A stretch of 64,000 nt of DNA from CAYVAP01 sp964343195 (GTDB taxonomy: Bacteria; Bacteroidota; Bacteroidia; J057), in the NCBI GenBank assembly GCA_964343195.1, contig CAYFIR010000007.1:62001-126000 (forward strand), written 5' to 3'. The notes beneath the pieces are model-generated. The model did no database searches, was not told the origin of the DNA, and was given only the letters and a program-made list of their open reading frames with translations. Positions 8,596-18,346 of this stretch are shown piece by piece; within the stretch, counting starts at the first letter, position 1, and each line of letters opens with the position of its first letter. The position numbers were made by a program, and so were the translations under genes.

Positions 8596-10055
8596 TTCTC
8601 CAGTTCCTGCCTCACAACCCTGTTCACGGCTTTGGGATCAGCCTTTCCTTTGAACTCCTTCATCATTTGACCGACAAAGAATCCGGCCAGGTTTTTCTTG
8701 CCCTGACGGTACCGCTTCACTTCATCCGGCATTCTTTCCATCAACTGCTGCATGGCTACGAGCAGTTCATCCTGATCAGTACCTGCCAGAAGCCCCATCT
8801 TCTCCGCCAGTATATTGGGATCTGCCTGAGGAGCCTCCAGGCATGCGGGTAGTAGTTGATCCCTTGCGACGGTGAAGCTGACTTTATCTCCGCTCACCAA
8901 CGCAATCAGCTTTGCCAGATTTTCCTGGGTCACAGGATAGTCAGAGACTTCGATATCATGTTCATTCAAATAGGTCCTCACCGGTCCCAATAGCCAGTTG
9001 GCGGCAACCTTCCCCTCCCCTACCCGATCAGCGAGTTGTTCAAAGTAAGTGGCAAAGGGCAAATCCTCGATCAGGGTCATGGCCTCGTTTACGCCGATTC
9101 CCATTTTGTCCACATATTGGTGAAATCTACTCACAGGCAGTTCGGGCAATGAGACCCGAATTTCTTCTTTCTTTTCCTCCGAAACGACAATGGGCAGCAT
9201 ATCCGGTTCGGGGAAATAGCGATAATCCTGTGCGGTTTCCTTATCGCGCATGGCGTAGGTTTTTTGCTGTCTGGCGTCCCAAAGGCGGGTTTGCTGCTGC
9301 ACCCGGCCTCCTGACTCAATCAGGCCTACCTGCCGCTCGACTTCATACTGAATGGCTCTTTGCAGGAAATTAATGGAGTTGAGGTTTTTCACCTCCACGC
9401 GGGTGCCGTACTCCGTGGCATCCTTTAGCATGACCGAGACATTGGCGTCGCAGCGGAGGTTACCTCGCTCCATGTTGGCATCTGAAACGCCAAGATATCG
9501 CACAATGCGCCTTACCTCGGACAGCATGGCCCCAGCCTGCTCAGGACTGCGCAGGTCGGGATTGGTTACCATTTCGGCGAGTCCGGTTCCAGCGCGGTTG
9601 AGGTCCACCAGGGTATAATGAGGGTCCTGATCGTGGATGGACTTACCGGCGTCTTCTTCCAGGTGGATGCGGTCAAGATGAACGGAAAAGCTGCTTCCAT
9701 CCGGCATCGGCACCTCTACGGTTCCCTTCAGGCAGAGGGGAGCCTGATCCTGGGTTACCTGGTATCCCTTGGGCAGATCGGGGTAGAAATAATTCTTCCG
9801 GTCAAAGTAGCTGTAGGGATTGATTTCGCAGCCCAATGCCAACCCCAGGCGCAGCATCTGATCAATGCAGGCAAGATTGGGATTGGGCAGGGTGCCAGGA
9901 TGGGCATAGGTCACCGCAGAAACCGATGAGTTGGGGTCTTCGCCAAAAGACATGCTTTCAGACGCAAACACTTTGGTCTGCGTCTGTAGCTGAATATGTA
10001 TCTCCAGTCCGATGACCGTCTGGTACTGGGCCAATACCTCTGCAGTGGGTTTCAT
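8586..10055 (-). CDS. gatB: Asp-tRNA(Asn)/Glu-tRNA(Gln) amidotransferase subunit B
   Basis: GatB of the GatCAB amidotransferase, which phosphorylates and amidates mischarged Glu-tRNA(Gln) or Asp-tRNA(Asn) in the cytoplasm. It is 489 aa, the usual length. Signatures include YQTVIGLEIHIQL at the N-terminus, HPGTLPNPN, FDRKNYFYPDLPKGYQ, and HLEEDAGKS followed by DLNRAGTGLAEMV. A C-terminal YqeY-like helical domain ends QELEKDS. The ATG at 10055 matches the family N-terminus; the open frame to 10115 would add a non-homologous extension. gatA and gatC are not adjacent, as is common in Bacteroidota. It is divergent from the pullulanase gene. Confidence 0.97.
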   Translation of the reverse strand: MKPTAEVLAQYQTVIGLEIHIQLQTQTKVFASESMSFGEDPNSSVSAVTYAHPGTLPNPNLACIDQMLRLGLALGCEINPYSYFDRKNYFYPDLPKGYQVTQDQAPLCLKGTVEVPMPDGSSFSVHLDRIHLEEDAGKSIHDQDPHYTLVDLNRAGTGLAEMVTNPDLRSPEQAGAMLSEVRRIVRYLGVSDANMERGNLRCDANVSVMLKDATEYGTRVEVKNLNSINFLQRAIQYEVERQVGLIESGGRVQQQTRLWDARQQKTYAMRDKETAQDYRYFPEPDMLPIVVSEEKKEEIRVSLPELPVSRFHQYVDKMGIGVNEAMTLIEDLPFATYFEQLADRVGEGKVAANWLLGPVRTYLNEHDIEVSDYPVTQENLAKLIALVSGDKVSFTVARDQLLPACLEAPQADPNILAEKMGLLAGTDQDELLVAMQQLMERMPDEVKRYRQGKKNLAGFFVGQMMKEFKGKADPKAVNRVVRQELEKDS

Positions 10056-10163
10056 GGCTGCAAATAACATAGTCTGGGCAAGCCACGCAACCATCATGTC
10101 TGCATGAGGTGCCACTTTCCCATTCGACCGCTTTATAAAAAGAACCTGAGGCTGGATTTCAGC

Positions 10164-10182
10164 ATAAGGGCGAACCCCTTAT
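10164..10182. promoter_or_regulatory. Inverted repeat between gatB and the pullulanase gene
   Basis: ATAAGGG-CGAAC-CCCTTAT, a perfect 7-bp stem with a 5-base centre, lies in the divergent intergenic region 47 bp before the pullulanase start. It is a possible operator; nothing in the sequence identifies the regulator. Confidence 0.35.
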
Positions 10183-10228
10183 CTTACAGCATTCATCTCA
10201 TTTTACCCCCGATACAAATTCTTTTTCC

Positions 10229-12901
10229 ATGCGAAAATACCTACTACTACCGCTGCTCTCGTTGATTCTATCTACCACTTATGGCCAATCCTTCACCTCA
10301 GACCAGGCCCTGCAGGGCTATGGCGTATTTGGAGACAAGGTGACGTTTATCTTTGATGAAGGAATATATGGCGTAAAGCCCACGCGGGTGGTTGTCACAG
10401 GGGCTTTCCGAAACTGGGATGCCAACATGGGCGTGCCCGGCTGGGAGCTCACGCAAACGGGTCAACAGTGGTTGCTGACCATCGACAATACCGATTTCTC
10501 CGTCCTGACGCCCAATACTCCCTTTAAGTTTCGCACCGATGACGGCGAATGGATGCAGCCGCCTGCTGAGGCTCCCAACGAAGAGGGCGGAAACCTCGTG
10601 TTCATGCCGCAGGAGGTCGTCATTCCCCTGACTGCTGAGCTAAAGAGTGCTCACCTCATCTGGGCTGAGGTCAATGTGAATCGTCCCCTGACGCCTGACG
10701 CCTATCGCATCACCGACGCCGAAGGCAACGTCATCGAAGTAGCTGGCGTACTCCCCAACGGAGCCAGCACCACCCTGATCACCCCGGCGGAGCCACTGGA
10801 TATCAAGCGGGTATATTTTCTGGAAATCCCTGAACTGGGCGCGAAAGCCCACTGCTCTTTCGATGGCTGGTTTCGCGAGACTTATTCCACCAAGGAACTC
10901 GGTGCCCATATTGACGACGGAGTGACCAGCATCCGGGTATTTGCCCCCAGAGCAGAGAAGGTGAAGGTTTACCTGTATAAAGGCCGCCATGACGAGAAAG
11001 CCTATCAGATCGAAGACATGCAGCGGGATGAGCAGGGGGTCTGGGAAATCACCTTTCCCGAAGACCTGCATGGCACCTACTACGATTTCACGGTACACGG
11101 AGCCTCCGATCCGGGCAATCATTTCTACGAAACCCATCCAGTCCACATCGGCGATCCCTACGCCCGGGTGAGCGATGACACCTGGGGTAAATGCCGCATC
11201 TGGCACCGCACCACCCCCGCCTCGCCGCTGGCAGAGGGAATCCCGGCCATGGAAGACGTGATCGCCTATGAGGTTCACGTTCAGGACTTTACCGACCGCC
11301 TGCCAGTCGACGAGGGGCTCAAAGGCACCTTTCCGGCCATGACGATGTCAGGCCTCACCAATTCACGCGGCGAAAAAATCGGCTTCGACTACCTCCTGGA
11401 CCTGGGCATCAACGTGGTTCACCTGATGCCGGTGCAGGAATACCTTCACTTTCCCGACGATGACTGGCAGGCTTCTTTCGCAGATGATCCCTACATGATC
11501 GAGCAAGGCATCAGCGAAGAGAACTACCAGTGGGGCTACCGGACTTCTTTCGCCATGGCGGTAGAATCGAGGTACCGCAGCGCAGGCCAAGAACCCGGCG
11601 AAGAGCGGGAGGAATTTCGCGATCTGGTGCAGGCATTCCACGACGAAGGCATCGCCGTGATCATCGACATAGTCCCCAACCACACGGCGGAAAACATGGA
11701 TGGTAATTTCTGGCTATTCAACTTCAACGCCCTCGACAAGCTCTACTACTACCGCACCCAGGACTTTGAACACATCGGCGCTTATGGCAATGAAGTCAAG
11801 ACCGAAAACCGCCCCATGACGCAGCGTTGGCTCATTGATCAGTGCCAATACTACATCAAGGAATTTGGCATCGACGGCTTTCGCATCGATCTCGCGGGCC
11901 AGGTGGATCAGCAGACGCTCACGGCCCTGAAGGAGGCCATTGGTGAGGATAAGATCGTTTATGGCGAGGCCTGGATCGGCTCCAACGACCCAGCCTATGA
12001 GGCCAACCCGGACTGGGACTGGTACAAAGAAGATTCGCCGATTACCTTCTTCCAGGACGACTCAAGGGGAGCCTATAAAGGGCCGGTTTTTGAGCTAACA
12101 AACATGGACAAAGATCGTGGCTGGGCTGGCGGCAAATGGTCCGAGCGAGACAATGTCATGCGTGGCCTCGCCAATCGCTTTCCGGACGACAAGACGCCCC
12201 TCAGCGGCATCAGCTACCTCGACATTCACGACAACTTTGCCCTGGCCGATCAGTTTGGCGGACCGGAATTCGACGGACGCACCAGCGTCGATCAGGACGA
12301 ATACAAAATCGCCGTTACCCTGCTCTACACCACGCTGGGGCCAATCGTCACCCACGGCGGCTCTGAAATCATGCGCAGCAAGGCCCATGCGCCACTGGGC
12401 GAAGTGGTCAAGGAAACCGAAGCGGGCTACAAGGTGTACCTCCACGGCTACCGCGACACCTACAACATGCGCACTGCCAACCAATTCGTGTGGGAGACGG
12501 TAGGCCAGACCCCCAGTCGCTCCAACCGGAACGACTACGAGAACATGCTGGCCTTCTGGCAGGGTATGAACCGCTTTCGCCTGAGCGAATACGGAGCAGT
12601 CTTTCGGGTGGCCGAGGCTGTGCCTGAGGGCTACTACCAGTGGATTCTGCCTGAGGATGAAAGCATGCTTGGTTACATCGTCGATGAGCAAGTCCTGGTG
12701 TTGATCAATGCAGACCGCAGCGCCAATTATTTTGAGAATCTGGAACTTCCAGCGGGTGATTGGCACTTAATTGGTACCACTAAGGAGGTTGACCATGAGA
12801 ATGGCGTATCACAAGGGACCGCCCCACAACACATGGAAGGTGGAGAACCGTTTTCCTTCGAAATGGAAGCAACTTCTCTTCTGATTTGGGTCAAAAAATA
12901 A
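10229..12901 (+). CDS. Exported pullulanase-type GH13 alpha-glucan hydrolase
   Basis: Alpha-amylase-family (GH13) enzyme resembling type I pullulanase, probably cutting alpha-1,6 branches in pullulan, starch or glycogen. It is 890 aa with a signal peptide ending TYGQ. Order: an N-terminal glycogen-binding-like domain (VVVTGAFRNWDAN, about residues 48-120), a second beta domain, a CBM48-like domain (about 225-325) and the catalytic barrel. The barrel shows IDIVPNHTAEN, the nucleophile Asp554 in GFRIDLAG, the acid/base Glu580 in YGEAWIG, and HDN at 667-669. YQWGY stands where type I pullulanases have YNWGYDP. It lacks a lipobox, so it is likely periplasmic or secreted. It is monocistronic and not beside the SusCD pair. 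Confidence 0.9.
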   Translation: MRKYLLLPLLSLILSTTYGQSFTSDQALQGYGVFGDKVTFIFDEGIYGVKPTRVVVTGAFRNWDANMGVPGWELTQTGQQWLLTIDNTDFSVLTPNTPFKFRTDDGEWMQPPAEAPNEEGGNLVFMPQEVVIPLTAELKSAHLIWAEVNVNRPLTPDAYRITDAEGNVIEVAGVLPNGASTTLITPAEPLDIKRVYFLEIPELGAKAHCSFDGWFRETYSTKELGAHIDDGVTSIRVFAPRAEKVKVYLYKGRHDEKAYQIEDMQRDEQGVWEITFPEDLHGTYYDFTVHGASDPGNHFYETHPVHIGDPYARVSDDTWGKCRIWHRTTPASPLAEGIPAMEDVIAYEVHVQDFTDRLPVDEGLKGTFPAMTMSGLTNSRGEKIGFDYLLDLGINVVHLMPVQEYLHFPDDDWQASFADDPYMIEQGISEENYQWGYRTSFAMAVESRYRSAGQEPGEEREEFRDLVQAFHDEGIAVIIDIVPNHTAENMDGNFWLFNFNALDKLYYYRTQDFEHIGAYGNEVKTENRPMTQRWLIDQCQYYIKEFGIDGFRIDLAGQVDQQTLTALKEAIGEDKIVYGEAWIGSNDPAYEANPDWDWYKEDSPITFFQDDSRGAYKGPVFELTNMDKDRGWAGGKWSERDNVMRGLANRFPDDKTPLSGISYLDIHDNFALADQFGGPEFDGRTSVDQDEYKIAVTLLYTTLGPIVTHGGSEIMRSKAHAPLGEVVKETEAGYKVYLHGYRDTYNMRTANQFVWETVGQTPSRSNRNDYENMLAFWQGMNRFRLSEYGAVFRVAEAVPEGYYQWILPEDESMLGYIVDEQVLVLINADRSANYFENLELPAGDWHLIGTTKEVDHENGVSQGTAPQHMEGGEPFSFEMEATSLLIWVKK

Positions 12902-13097
12902 CCTGACTGGCTCATCCAAGTCTATGGGGGCAGTATCATCTCATTGAGCCTGTTTTGCCACGGATAGGATTTTACCCAATTGGCTGTAATATTTGCATCA
13001 CAACTGGCTTTTCACGGCCATTGGGGTATCCTATTTTTACCGATTAAAAGCAATACAGTAGTCTGTATCTACGCTCACCTTCCCAACCAGGCTTCAG

Positions 13098-16022
13098 ATG
13101 AATCAATTGCCCAGGGCATACATGAAATGGATGGTGATGTGGCTGTTCACCTTAAGTGGAGCGACACCTGTCCTCATGGCTCATGGGCACTACCCTGTGG
13201 ACAGCTACACCCTGTACTGGGATACTACTAACCAGGTCACCATTGAAGGGCTGCTTGCAAAGGGGGCAGATAACCTGTTGACCAGACCGGAAAACCAGAG
13301 CCTGAACCAGACCGCCCAGCCCTACACCCTCTGGGCTGAAATCGACCTATCCAAAAGCGAGGACATCCGGGACCATTTTCTGGTCATCAACAATCCCGTG
13401 CTCGATCAGGCCAGCTTTTACCTGGTCTGGAAAGATTCCTTGATCAGTACCAGGCAGGTAGGGCCACGGAATCAAACCGATGCGCGCAAGATCTATACTC
13501 GTACCATTGCCTTTCCCATTACCATTCCAGCTAGCCTGTCTCTCCCCTCCAGGGAGCTCAAATGCTACGTGAGGCTCATAGACGATGAGGAGATGACCCT
13601 CCCCCTGCTGATTTATCCCAGACAGGAACTGATGGCCAAGGAAGGCAGTGAAATGGGGCTGGTTGGCGTGCTGATCGGAATCCTGCTCATTGCTACGCTG
13701 GGATACTTTTTCCTGTATTTCAATAGCCGAAAAATATCCACCATCTACACTGCTTTGACCCTGATCTTCAACCTCTTGATGGTGCTGATCACGAGCGGAT
13801 TGTTCAGGACTATATTTCCCGGCGTCATAGTTTTCCTGGAGGGTCTGGAGATCATTCTGATTGGCGCCGCAGCGGTGGCTCCCCTCATAATGGTAGGAAA
13901 GACCCACCTTTCTAATAGTCCTGGTACCAAAAAGTGGGTTTTCTCAACCATGTGGGTTTTCCTGGGGCTTTTTCTCATCCCATGGTTCATGTGGATTCCC
14001 ATCAAAATAGGATACATCCCAGCGGCAGAAATCCGGGCTTATTCCATCCTGGCCTACCAGTTAGGGGACTTCATCTACATTCTATTCTTTCCATTTGGGC
14101 TCTTCTTCATCTATTCTATGTTGAAGAGTCGGGATTTCACCGCCAAAATGTTTGGGCTGGGATTGCTCATCCTCTACATCGGCTCTCAGATAACCTATAC
14201 ACTTCCTCAACTAGGCGAGTCGCTTAACCTGACTTTCCCACGTGGATTTTATTTTTTGGGAGTTACAGGCTTCGCAGTCAGCCTGCTCATCGGAGCGGCA
14301 AATGGCTTTTTGGTCATTGCCCAGGAGAGGCAACAGGCCATTGCTGCCAAGCTAAAGGCTACGGAAGATATCAGGGAGCTCAACTTTCAGCTACAGGAGG
14401 CCAATGCCAACCTCGAAGAAAAAATAGCCAAGCGAACAGAAGAGCTGTCGGTAGCAAAAGAAGCCGCAGAAACCGCTGCCAAGGCAAAGTCGAGCTTCCT
14501 CGCAACCATGAGCCACGAGATTCGCACTCCCATGAATGGGATCATCGGCATGGCAGATCTGCTAGATCAGACGCATCTCGACGAAGACCAGCGGGACCAG
14601 CTTTCCATCATCCGCAATAGCGGCGAAACCCTGCTGACCATCATCAACGACATCCTGGACTTTAGCAAGATCGAATCCGGTAAACTGGAATTGGAAAAGG
14701 TGCCGCTGGAACTCGCCAAGGATGTTGAAGAAGTACTGGAACTATTTGGCCCCGTCGCCAGAGACAAGAAACTGGACCTGCTCTACGAGATTGACCAGTC
14801 CGTACCGCGTGGCATCGTGGGAGATCCCATTCGCCTCAAACAGGTGCTCTCCAACCTGATCAGCAACGCGGTCAAGTTCACCAGCGAAGGAATGGTCCTC
14901 TTGCAGGTCAAATGTACCCACTTGAAAGAGAGTGAACATATCATCCACTTCGGTATCTCCGATACGGGCATCGGCATCGAGGAAGAAAAACTGGAACAGC
15001 TCTTCCAGCCATTCCAGCAGGTGGATACCTCTACCACCCGGCAGTTTGGCGGTACGGGACTGGGGCTGGTCATTTCCCGGCGCCTCGTCAGCCTGATGGG
15101 GGGAGAAGTGGGGGTCAAAAGCCAAGTGGGCCATGGCTCTGAGTTCTATTTCTCGATTCCAACCCAAGCAGTAGCAATAGAGGCAGCGGAATGGGCTTCG
15201 GACTGGCTACTGGATAAAGGGTTGAACGCCCTGGTGGTGGACGACAACGAAGTCAACCTGAATATCCTGGAAAAACAGCTCAAGGCCTTTCAGATTAAGT
15301 CCCAGTTGTTCTCTTCACCTCATCAGGCTTTGGAGTCATTGGAGAAAGAGAGCTTTGACTTCATCATCACCGATTATCACATGCCCCTGATGGATGGGTT
15401 GGAGTTTGCCCAGAAGTGCAAAGCACAACTACCCGATACCCCCATCCTCATGCTAAGCTCAGTTGAGGGGGTACACAAGTTGCCCGGGGCACAGCAGGCC
15501 CTCGACGAATTTCGGCTCAAACCCACCCGTTACCGCAATCTGATGCGGACCATCGGACAGTTGCTGGGTCAGACGCCCGAACGTACAGAGGTGATTCCCA
15601 AACCGGCTCCCACCCACCTGGGGCAGGATTTACCTCACATACCCCTCAATATCCTGCTGGCCGAGGACAACCTCGTCAACCAAAAAATTGCCCGACGAAT
15701 GTTTGGCAAACTGGGCTACCAGCCTACTGTCGCGACCAATGGACAGGAAGCCCTGACCTTGTTGGCAGAAAGGTCCTACGACATGGTGTTCATGGACATG
15801 CAGATGCCAGTTATGGACGGCATAACCGCTACCCGGGAAATTCGCAAAACTCACCTCGCAAAGCACCTGCCGATCATCGCACTGACCGCCAACGCACTGG
15901 AAGAAGACCGGGAAGCCTGCCTCGCAGCCGGGATGAATGACTACCTGGCCAAGCCCATCAAACCGGCGGCCCTCCAGCAGATCATCCACAAATGGACGAA
16001 TCCCGAGCAACAGATCTCTTAG
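13098..16022 (+). CDS. 7TMR-DISM hybrid sensor histidine kinase with two receiver domains
   Basis: Membrane sensor kinase, 974 aa. The N-terminal periplasmic part (about residues 30-200) resembles the 7TMR-DISM extracellular sensor, which often senses carbohydrates or small ligands. Seven helices follow (about 205-420), then a coiled coil, a HisKA domain with His473 in ATMSHEIRTPMNG, an HATPase domain with DTGIGI and FGGTGLGL, and two receivers. Receiver 1 has the phospho-acceptor Asp759 in ITDYHMPLMDG. Receiver 2 has Asp900 in VFMDMQMPVMDG and a LAKPIKP end. There is no DNA-binding domain, so output goes through an unlinked partner. The stop overlaps the convergent tetR-like gene by four bases. 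Confidence 0.93.
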   Translation: MNQLPRAYMKWMVMWLFTLSGATPVLMAHGHYPVDSYTLYWDTTNQVTIEGLLAKGADNLLTRPENQSLNQTAQPYTLWAEIDLSKSEDIRDHFLVINNPVLDQASFYLVWKDSLISTRQVGPRNQTDARKIYTRTIAFPITIPASLSLPSRELKCYVRLIDDEEMTLPLLIYPRQELMAKEGSEMGLVGVLIGILLIATLGYFFLYFNSRKISTIYTALTLIFNLLMVLITSGLFRTIFPGVIVFLEGLEIILIGAAAVAPLIMVGKTHLSNSPGTKKWVFSTMWVFLGLFLIPWFMWIPIKIGYIPAAEIRAYSILAYQLGDFIYILFFPFGLFFIYSMLKSRDFTAKMFGLGLLILYIGSQITYTLPQLGESLNLTFPRGFYFLGVTGFAVSLLIGAANGFLVIAQERQQAIAAKLKATEDIRELNFQLQEANANLEEKIAKRTEELSVAKEAAETAAKAKSSFLATMSHEIRTPMNGIIGMADLLDQTHLDEDQRDQLSIIRNSGETLLTIINDILDFSKIESGKLELEKVPLELAKDVEEVLELFGPVARDKKLDLLYEIDQSVPRGIVGDPIRLKQVLSNLISNAVKFTSEGMVLLQVKCTHLKESEHIIHFGISDTGIGIEEEKLEQLFQPFQQVDTSTTRQFGGTGLGLVISRRLVSLMGGEVGVKSQVGHGSEFYFSIPTQAVAIEAAEWASDWLLDKGLNALVVDDNEVNLNILEKQLKAFQIKSQLFSSPHQALESLEKESFDFIITDYHMPLMDGLEFAQKCKAQLPDTPILMLSSVEGVHKLPGAQQALDEFRLKPTRYRNLMRTIGQLLGQTPERTEVIPKPAPTHLGQDLPHIPLNILLAEDNLVNQKIARRMFGKLGYQPTVATNGQEALTLLAERSYDMVFMDMQMPVMDGITATREIRKTHLAKHLPIIALTANALEEDREACLAAGMNDYLAKPIKPAALQQIIHKWTNPEQQIS

Positions 16023-16645
16023 CCAGACTCTGATTTTAACCCCATGAGCCCACGGTAAGCAGCCTTTCCCTGATCGGTCAGGTAAGGGTACAGGCCCTCC
16101 AATAGCAGTTTTAGGTAATAGGCGAGCTCTCTTTCGGGATGTTGAATCAATTGGGCGTTGATCCAATAGTCCCCCAGGATATTCATTCGCTCGTACAGAC
16201 GCTCGTATTCGCGTTCAAATTCCGGCGGGCGCATGAGCCCCTCTTCGATCAGGCGCTGAAACAGGAACAAAAACTGCTGGCTTCTGCCTTGCTGTAATTG
16301 CTGGTAGTGGGTCCGAATGCGTGGAAACTCCTGCATGATCTTCACAAAATCGATCAGCAGGAAGCGATACCCATACATTTTCTCCATAACTGCCCGTCCG
16401 CTCTGGTACATCAGCAGCAAGCTGGGGGCATCGACCTGGGTTTGCGACATGACCCCGTTGAGTTCCTCCACCAGGCGGAAGTAGAGAGCCTCGATCAGGT
16501 CTCCCTTGGTCTTAAAATGATAATTGAGATTGCCCTGGCTCATTTCTGCCGCCTGGGCGATGTTCCGAAGCGTGATGTCCGAAGTCCCCTTTTCGTTGAA
16601 GAGCCGCAGCGCGGTGAGCAAAATTTTTTCAGGCGTCTTTTTCAA
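16019..16645 (-). CDS. TetR-family transcriptional regulator
   Basis: TetR/AcrR repressor, 208 aa. The N-terminal helix-turn-helix reads ILLTALRLFNEKGTSDITLRNIAQAAEMSQGNLNYHF in separate recognisable pieces (ALRLFNEKG, IAQAAEMSQGNLNYHF). The rest is an all-alpha ligand domain similar to DUF6-type TetR proteins of Bacteroidota. I chose TTG at 16645: it begins right before the HTH, whereas the ATG at 16792 would run through the start of the divergent monooxygenase. The regulator probably controls that monooxygenase and itself. The ligand is unknown. Confidence 0.85.
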   Translation of the reverse strand: MKKTPEKILLTALRLFNEKGTSDITLRNIAQAAEMSQGNLNYHFKTKGDLIEALYFRLVEELNGVMSQTQVDAPSLLLMYQSGRAVMEKMYGYRFLLIDFVKIMQEFPRIRTHYQQLQQGRSQQFLFLFQRLIEEGLMRPPEFEREYERLYERMNILGDYWINAQLIQHPERELAYYLKLLLEGLYPYLTDQGKAAYRGLMGLKSESG

Positions 16646-16670
16646 AATTAGTAAACTTGACCTAAATTTG
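16640..16670 (+). promoter_or_regulatory. Candidate promoter of the flavin monooxygenase gene
   Basis: TTTC (16640-16643), 19 bases, then TAAATTTG (16663-16670), an exact TAnnTTTG -7 element. The imperfect palindrome TAAACTTG-ACCT-AAATTTGA overlaps it and would suit repression by the adjacent TetR protein. Confidence 0.55.
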
Positions 16671-16748
16671 AGCGTATTATTTTTCAGCTGACCCAAAATA
16701 GAAACTCCTTTTGGCTGGGCCAAAGATTTTACCCCAAATTCCCAACAA

Positions 16749-17894
16749 ATGAACATTACCATAATCGGCGGCGGCATCACAGGCCTCAGCACGGCCCTGG
16801 CCCTGCATCAGGCGGGACATGAAGTTTCGGTATATGAAAAAGCTCCGGCCATACAACCGGTAGGGGCAGGCATCTGGATGGCCCCCAACGCCATGAAGGT
16901 GTTGAACTGGTTGGGAGTTGGGGAGCAGGTAAAGGCCTCTGCTGCCATTCTGAAAATGGCAGAAATAACCGACCGGAAGTTGCGCCCTCTGCGCAGCGAC
17001 CAGAGCATTGCAGGTGGGGAGCATGAGCACCAACGCATCGTGTCCATCCACCGTGCTCACTTGCAGGGCCATTTGTATGAGGCTTTGCCCAAAGAAATTA
17101 TCCACCTGGGTCATGCCTATCAGCGCCATGAGGTTTTGGGAGAAAAAGTGCGGGTTTACCTGGAAGGACTGGAAGCCCCCATTGAGACCGACCTGCTCCT
17201 GGGCGCCGACGGGCTGAATTCTGCCGTGAGGCGTGCCTTGTTTCCAGACTCGGAGTTGCGCTACTCCGGCCAAACCTGCTGGCGGGGGGTCGCTCCTTTT
17301 CATCTGGATGAACAGTGGGACTCCACCTGTCGCGAAGCCTGGGGACCGGGCCTCCGCTTTGGCTTTTCAGACATTGGCAATGGCAAGGTCTATTGGTTTG
17401 CCGTGGCAAAAGCTCCTCAGAGTCAGACAGATCCACAGGAACAGCGGCAACAGATGCTGCTGAAAAAGTTCTCACCCTTTGCGCCGCTCATCACCGACCT
17501 GATCGCCGCGACGCCCACAGAAGCCATTTTACGCCATGACCTCAGCGACCTCAAGCGCATCGCCTCCTGGTCCAAAGGCCCGGTCGGTCTGCTCGGCGAC
17601 GCCGCCCACGCCACCACCCCTAACATGGGACAGGGAGCTGCTCAGGGCATTGAGGATGCCTATGCTTTTGCCCAGGCTATGTCTGAGTTCCCCGATCCCG
17701 TTGAGGCTCTCCAGCAATTCGAGCAGCGCCGCCGCCCCAAGGTGGACCGCGTCGTCAACACTTCCTGGCAGATCGGGCAGGTAGCCCACCACCCAATTGG
17801 TCAGCCCGTCGCCAGACTGGCGATGCGCCTTACTCCGACCAAAGTGCTGAATCAACAGATGAAGTCGCTGTATGCGGTGGAAGGAATGAGATAA
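16749..17894 (+). CDS. FAD-dependent aromatic-type monooxygenase
   Basis: Class A flavoprotein monooxygenase, 381 aa, similar to salicylate hydroxylase or zeaxanthin epoxidase-like FAD monooxygenases. It has the N-terminal Rossmann motif IGGGITGLSTALALHQAG with acidic YEKAP, the central LLLGADGLNSAVR (DG motif), and the C-terminal FAD-binding GLLGDAAHATTPNMGQG. It has no membrane segment and acts in the cytoplasm using NAD(P)H. It is divergent from the TetR gene with a 103-bp control region, so substrate-induced derepression is likely. The substrate cannot be deduced; a role in aromatic or antibiotic (TetX-like) hydroxylation is possible. Confidence 0.88.
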   Translation: MNITIIGGGITGLSTALALHQAGHEVSVYEKAPAIQPVGAGIWMAPNAMKVLNWLGVGEQVKASAAILKMAEITDRKLRPLRSDQSIAGGEHEHQRIVSIHRAHLQGHLYEALPKEIIHLGHAYQRHEVLGEKVRVYLEGLEAPIETDLLLGADGLNSAVRRALFPDSELRYSGQTCWRGVAPFHLDEQWDSTCREAWGPGLRFGFSDIGNGKVYWFAVAKAPQSQTDPQEQRQQMLLKKFSPFAPLITDLIAATPTEAILRHDLSDLKRIASWSKGPVGLLGDAAHATTPNMGQGAAQGIEDAYAFAQAMSEFPDPVEALQQFEQRRRPKVDRVVNTSWQIGQVAHHPIGQPVARLAMRLTPTKVLNQQMKSLYAVEGMR

Positions 17895-17896
17895 GA

Positions 17897-17972
17897 GACC
17901 GCTGCGCTGCGAGAAACGAGAAGCGAGAGAAGAAGTTAGACCACTGCGCTGTCAGACCACTTCGTTGTCAGA
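17897..17972. repeat. Short degenerate repeats after the monooxygenase gene
   Basis: Three imperfect copies of an about 18-base word (AGACCGCTGCGCTGCGAG and variants AGACCACTGCGCTGTCAG, AGACCACTTCGTTGTCAG) are mixed with GAAGTC/GACTTC runs that extend to about 18030. There is no coding potential. Confidence 0.5.
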
Positions 17973-18030
17973 AGTGAGACAAGAAGACTTCTTGCTTCTT
18001 TCTTCCCCTCTGACTTCTGACTTCTTTCTC

Positions 18031-18300
18031 CTATATGCCGCATCGGCAGCCCAGCATATCCAGCCCAATCCCATCTGGCTGATGCCCATTCATCTCGGTA
18101 ATCTGGCTCAGTCGGATCAGGGTTCCATTGCGGAAGAGCACCCCGTCTTCGTCCTCGACGGTTTTCATTTTCTCGATGAAAGACTTGAGGGAATGCGATT
18201 CGCCATCGCTATCCAGGTACGTCAGGTTCACCACTTCGCGGTGAATGGCCGCCGTTTCCAGCATTTGGGTGAGGTCGTAATAGGAGATTTCGGAGGGCAT
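18031..18300 (-). CDS. Small Rof/Sm-fold-like hypothetical protein
   Basis: An 89-aa protein with no sure family match. Its pattern is an N-terminal YYDLTQMLETAAIHRE, then a short beta-rich region with GDGESH-like turns, and NGTLIRLSQITEMNG at the end of the fold. This resembles the Rho-binding Rof / Sm-like layout (YDxLE, then an IRLDxI strand), which would make it a modulator of transcription termination; that is inference. The C-terminus has a CRC motif. It sits at the edge of the hairpin-repeat array, transcribed away from it. Confidence 0.55.
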   Translation of the reverse strand: MPSEISYYDLTQMLETAAIHREVVNLTYLDSDGESHSLKSFIEKMKTVEDEDGVLFRNGTLIRLSQITEMNGHQPDGIGLDMLGCRCGI

Positions 18301-18346
18301 AAGGCTATGGTGTTTCTGTACTATACGAAATTCGCCCGTAGAGTTG

